A stretch of DNA of 64,000 nucleotides, from NCBI GenBank assembly GCA_964035545.1, contig OZ037766.1:4751722-4815721 (forward strand), given 5' to 3'. Position 1 is the first letter of the stretch, and each line of letters starts with the position of its first letter. This DNA comes from Bugula neritina (lineage: Eukaryota; Bryozoa; Gymnolaemata; Cheilostomatida; Bugulidae). The position numbers were made by a program, and so were the translations under genes. The notes below the pieces were generated by a model. That model had not been told where the DNA came from. It did no database searches and was given only the letters and a program-made list of their open reading frames with translations. Below, in pieces: positions 60,701-64,000 of the stretch.

Positions 60701-62042
60701 GATTTAAATGAGGAAGCTCTGTAAAAAGTCAATTAACATTTAATTAGCTACAAAATTAACTAATGACTTTCCATTAACATTAATTTATCTAAATAATATT
60801 CAGGTACAGGTACTCTGAAGTTGAAACTGTGAAGCTACAGTGTTTGTTACTTAGCAACACCCCAATTTGTACATGCGCAATCAGCAAAACTTAAAAATAC
60901 GAAATGCGTTTTCTATTGGTTAAATAAAATTATGTTGTTCAATAGAATGCTCTTTTTGAAATATTACAAAAGTAGCGATTACCGTAATCCCTATTTTTAT
61001 GCCATTTGAGCGATTGGTAATCACTAAATCTAATTATCATTATGACTCTCATTGAATTATTATAATCAATATCATTTTGATTTTAATTAAATAAATTTAT
61101 TTTTGATATTTATAATTACATTTTTGAAACTTTGTTAATAATTATTCAATATTAAGTTCATGTCGGCGTACGACGTACGCGTTGTTTACCAAATAAAAAT
61201 ATACTCCTACTGATTATTATTTTAATAACAATATAGTATAGTTTATAATAAGTATATACTATTTTTTTTAAATCTTATTGACTTATTGTTGTTTTCTGTC
61301 TTACACTTACAGTTGCAGTGAATAAGTTTTAGTCACAGTAGTTGTAGACTGTAGAGTAGTACTACTAGTATTAGTGGTAATCAGTATTGTAACACTAACA
61401 GTGACAGTGTAAAAGTAATTGTAAATCATTTACTAAATGTTGTAACTTATAGCCTATAGGACTTAGCTCTTCTTGTAGACCTAAGTCTAGCTCTAGTAAC
61501 TAGTGCTAATAGTGATTTTGCTTCTTGGCTTCTTAGTTTTTTACGGCTGGATAAGGATTACATTAATTTTAAGATTCTTTTAAATTAATGCCTAAAAATC
61601 ACTATTAACATAATCATTATCATCACGATTTTGCTGTAATCATAATGATATTGAATACTGTTATTTTACAGTTATTTAGTTATCAGTTGCAGATAAAACT
61701 TGCTTCAAAATAAATATTTTTAACTACTGAAAAGATATTACATGCATATTGCCACAATCTTCTAGACTAAAAATCATCAATAAAGTAGTTTGTTGCATGT
61801 AATTAACATTTAATTATATTAAAAACTCTGTCTGTGCAAGTACAAAGTGTGTGTGTTTTTACACATTTGTAATCATCCACAATGTGTTTTTAACAAAACG
61901 ATAAACAAAGAATTGCAGTGGCTCTAAAGTTCTCACATTGTTAGTCTGTTAGTGTTCCATTACTGTACTGTGCTATGATATTGCAATGTTGGAATATTGT
62001 AGTGTATTACTAAACTTTTAACAGGAATGCAGTGTCTTTACA
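60701..62042. other. Divergent promoter region
   Basis: Lies between two genes transcribed away from each other. It contains TAATTATCATTATGA (61031-61045), ATAATCATTATCATCACG (61610-61627), ATCATAATGATA (about 61638-61650), an AGT/ACT-rich stretch (61300-61430), and a palindrome GCGTACGACGTACGC at 61166-61180, notable in AT-rich DNA. No exon seen. Confidence 0.55.
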
Positions 62043-63882
62043 ATGGCTGACGCTGACTACTTATATAAGTTGAAGAAGAATAGAGTTGCTCTTGTGAGGG
62101 ATTTGATTCCTGATCCAATTGCAGACCATCTACTAGCTGAAGATGTTATTTCACAGGTTAACCAAAGTCTAGTGTTACAACTTACATGCAAGCAGTCATA
62201 GTGCTGCTGGAAATCTTATGCCTACCTCAGAGTTTCCCTCCCTGAAAGTTTCAACTATTGATTCACAACATACTTGGTTGACTATTTTATATTTTACTTA
62301 GTATTATGAACCAATGCTGAATCCCCTGTTGTTTGGCCAATGGAGTCTGTTAATTTAGTTGCTGCTGCACAGAATAGCAAGTATAGCATAGCAATTTTTT
62401 CTTTTTTTAATTCTGAGTTATTTATTGTAGATTTATTTAACATAACTCACTAAAAATATGCCACTGTCATGTCAAATATAATTACATATCAATATGTTAT
62501 ATTACTATAAAACATGAATTGGCAGTTATGCAAATCACAATGTTTCATTGCCTTTTCTAAATACATTCTGATTTTATAATTGCATGAACTAAACTTTAAG
62601 GGCTGATAATTCTGCTTCTATATTTTCTTTTTTATTTACAAGATGCTACAATAACAATTATTTAATGCAACATAATGTTAAAATATTAATTCATATATTT
62701 TTTAAACTAACTAGTTGTTTGTTTACTTCACAGGAAGAATATGAAATGGTTCTTTATTGCAACCAGACAACTGCGGGCCGTAACAGAAGGCTGCTCGACA
62801 TTGTGGCTACAAAGGGGCCTCATGGCTATATGGAGATGAGGCATGCCATGGTTACTGATTTTCATTGGTTGGCTGAGCTACTGGACAACACAGCAGCTCC
62901 CCCTATTCTGAATGCTGTCCAACAGACAAGTATATAGCTAATTATGTGATATGATGCAGGATATATTATTACAACCCCTGTAGGGAGTACTTGGTATTGT
63001 TACATCTACATACCAATTATTTTTAATGTTTTCAACATTTTATTTTCTTCAGGAATTTTATTGAAATAGCAAGGTTTAGTAGAAAATTCATTGTTTATTC
63101 AGTAGGTATTATAACTTGCTTTGTGTTTAATGTTATAATATATTATATATTTTGTGATATATATTATATGTTATATGATATATTTTTTATGATACATCTT
63201 GTATGTTATGTGTTATATATCATATGCTACTATATGTTATAGGTAATGTAACTGATAAAGATTTAGAAACTGTGGTGCAAAGTCTACTTTCTTCTGGAAG
63301 CATAACATCATGGAAGTTTCTTGCGAGAAAATTAGGAATTTCTGAAGGTTTGTTTTATTTTGAAAGTTATTCAAATGATCCTAGTCGCAATATTATTTTA
63401 ATTTTAAAATATTTCAGTTGCAGTTTTTTCTATAACTTTGTCATTTGTGTTCTTTGTTGTAGATATAAAATTAGCCAGAGTAGATGATTTTTATGCTTTG
63501 TTTCCTTTAGATAAAATCAATGAAATTGAGTATCATGCCCCTAGACATATTAAAGATCAGATCTACAATATGTTGATATTGTGGAGGAGTGAAAATGGGT
63601 CTAAAGCTGATTACAGTGTGCTTTGTGATGCTCTTGCTGAGGAAGGCCGTTTGGCTACTTCAGGTTGGTAGTCTGCGTCTACTAACGCTTGTAGTTGTAT
63701 GACCCGTGTTTCTCTATTTCTTCTTTTATAGTGCTATATAATATTCTATATGACTCAATAGAGTGATTATTGATCTACCAAAGTTGCTTATAAATTGTCA
63801 AATGTTTCTATGAATGATTTCAGAGAGGATTCGAGACAACCATTCCAATTCAGAGCTAAAGACTGAGAAGCATGTGCTGTAG
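62043..63882 (+). CDS. CARD plus death-domain adaptor (CRADD/RAIDD-like), 224 aa, 5 exons
   Basis: Exons: 62043-62156, 62734-62929, 63243-63347, 63463-63663, 63824-63882; total 675 nt with matching phases. Residues ~5-100 form a CARD: a basic first helix (KLKKNRVALVRDL), then LLAEDVIS, EEYEMVLYCNQTTAGRNRRLLDIVATKGPHGYMEM and FHWLAELLD. Residues ~115-205 form a death domain: LARKLGIS, the helix with W (LILWRSENG) and LCDALAEEGR. The CARD-then-death-domain order and short length match CRADD/RAIDD (human 199 aa), an adaptor that links caspase CARDs to PIDD-type death domains. The hydrophilic C-terminal 19 residues are unlike human CRADD. Domain calls are firm; one-to-one orthology is likely but other CARD-DD proteins exist in invertebrates. 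Confidence 0.85.
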
Positions 63883-64000
63883 CATATCTTAAACACCAGT
63901 TAGCTTTTATTTACCTACAAAACTATCACTTTTTGATGTCAATTTTTATCAATTCTCTGTAGTCTTCCTTTTTGATGTATTTATTTTATTTTTACAGCTC
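63883..64000. other. 3' flank of the CARD/death-domain gene
   Basis: Window end. Presumed 3'UTR; no polyadenylation signal is evident before the edge. Confidence 0.4.

Noticed and set aside
1-64000. CRISPR arrays or bacterial operons
   Set aside because: The tandem repeats lack regular unique spacers and the genes have spliceosomal introns; nothing prokaryotic is present.

Overview
The window is AT-rich eukaryotic DNA from an invertebrate metazoan. Its genes are split by many short to medium GT-AG introns. It carries an ankyrin-repeat TRPA channel, a ciliary or sperm microtubule-protein candidate and a CARD plus death-domain adaptor, together with SINE, LINE, hAT, foldback and Ty3/gypsy elements. 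The sequence alone does not fix the phylum.

Layout: 595-835 (-) is the first coding exon of a PX-domain protein whose remainder lies outside the window. 4522-4796 (+) is a decayed LINE fragment. 6676-11310 (+) is an unrecognised type I single-pass membrane protein (6 exons, 264 aa). 13120-17774 (-) is sorbitol dehydrogenase (9 exons, 352 aa). 20234-23435 (+) is a 14-finger C2H2 protein (5 exons, 686 aa). 24042-29353 (-) is METTL17/Rsm22, a mitochondrial ribosome assembly factor (13 exons, about 513 aa). 30315-30523 is a tRNA-derived SINE with an 11-bp target duplication. 31400-38902 (-) is a complete young Ty3/gypsy retrotransposon. 39617-57638 (+) is a TRPA1-like channel (24 exons, 1117 aa). 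59560-60700 (-) is a probable SPMIP1/ATP6V1FNB-like protein (3 exons, 201 aa). 62043-63882 (+) is a CRADD/RAIDD-like adaptor (5 exons, 224 aa). For each gene I reconstructed exons from the sequence, and phases close to a whole number of codons.

The most interesting object is the Ty3/gypsy element. It has two apparently identical 306-bp LTRs, a 4-bp target duplication, an 18-nt primer site equal to a tRNA-Leu 3' end, gag, pol in the -1 frame, and an extra ORF in the env position. That ORF encodes zinc fingers and a coiled coil rather than an envelope. It is preceded by a consensus branch point and 3' splice site. A strong donor 43 nt into gag is in exactly the right phase to join gag's start codon to it. 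This suggests a spliced subgenomic mRNA for an accessory nucleic-acid-binding protein. Pol carries one in-frame amber codon.

Other points: the TRPA gene has tandem repeats that multiply a 5' splice site (intron 1) and a 3' splice site (exon 6), and several introns hold foldback or MITE insertions. The intergenic regions upstream of several genes share AGT/ACT-rich cryptically simple DNA with TCATAATGAT-like motifs.
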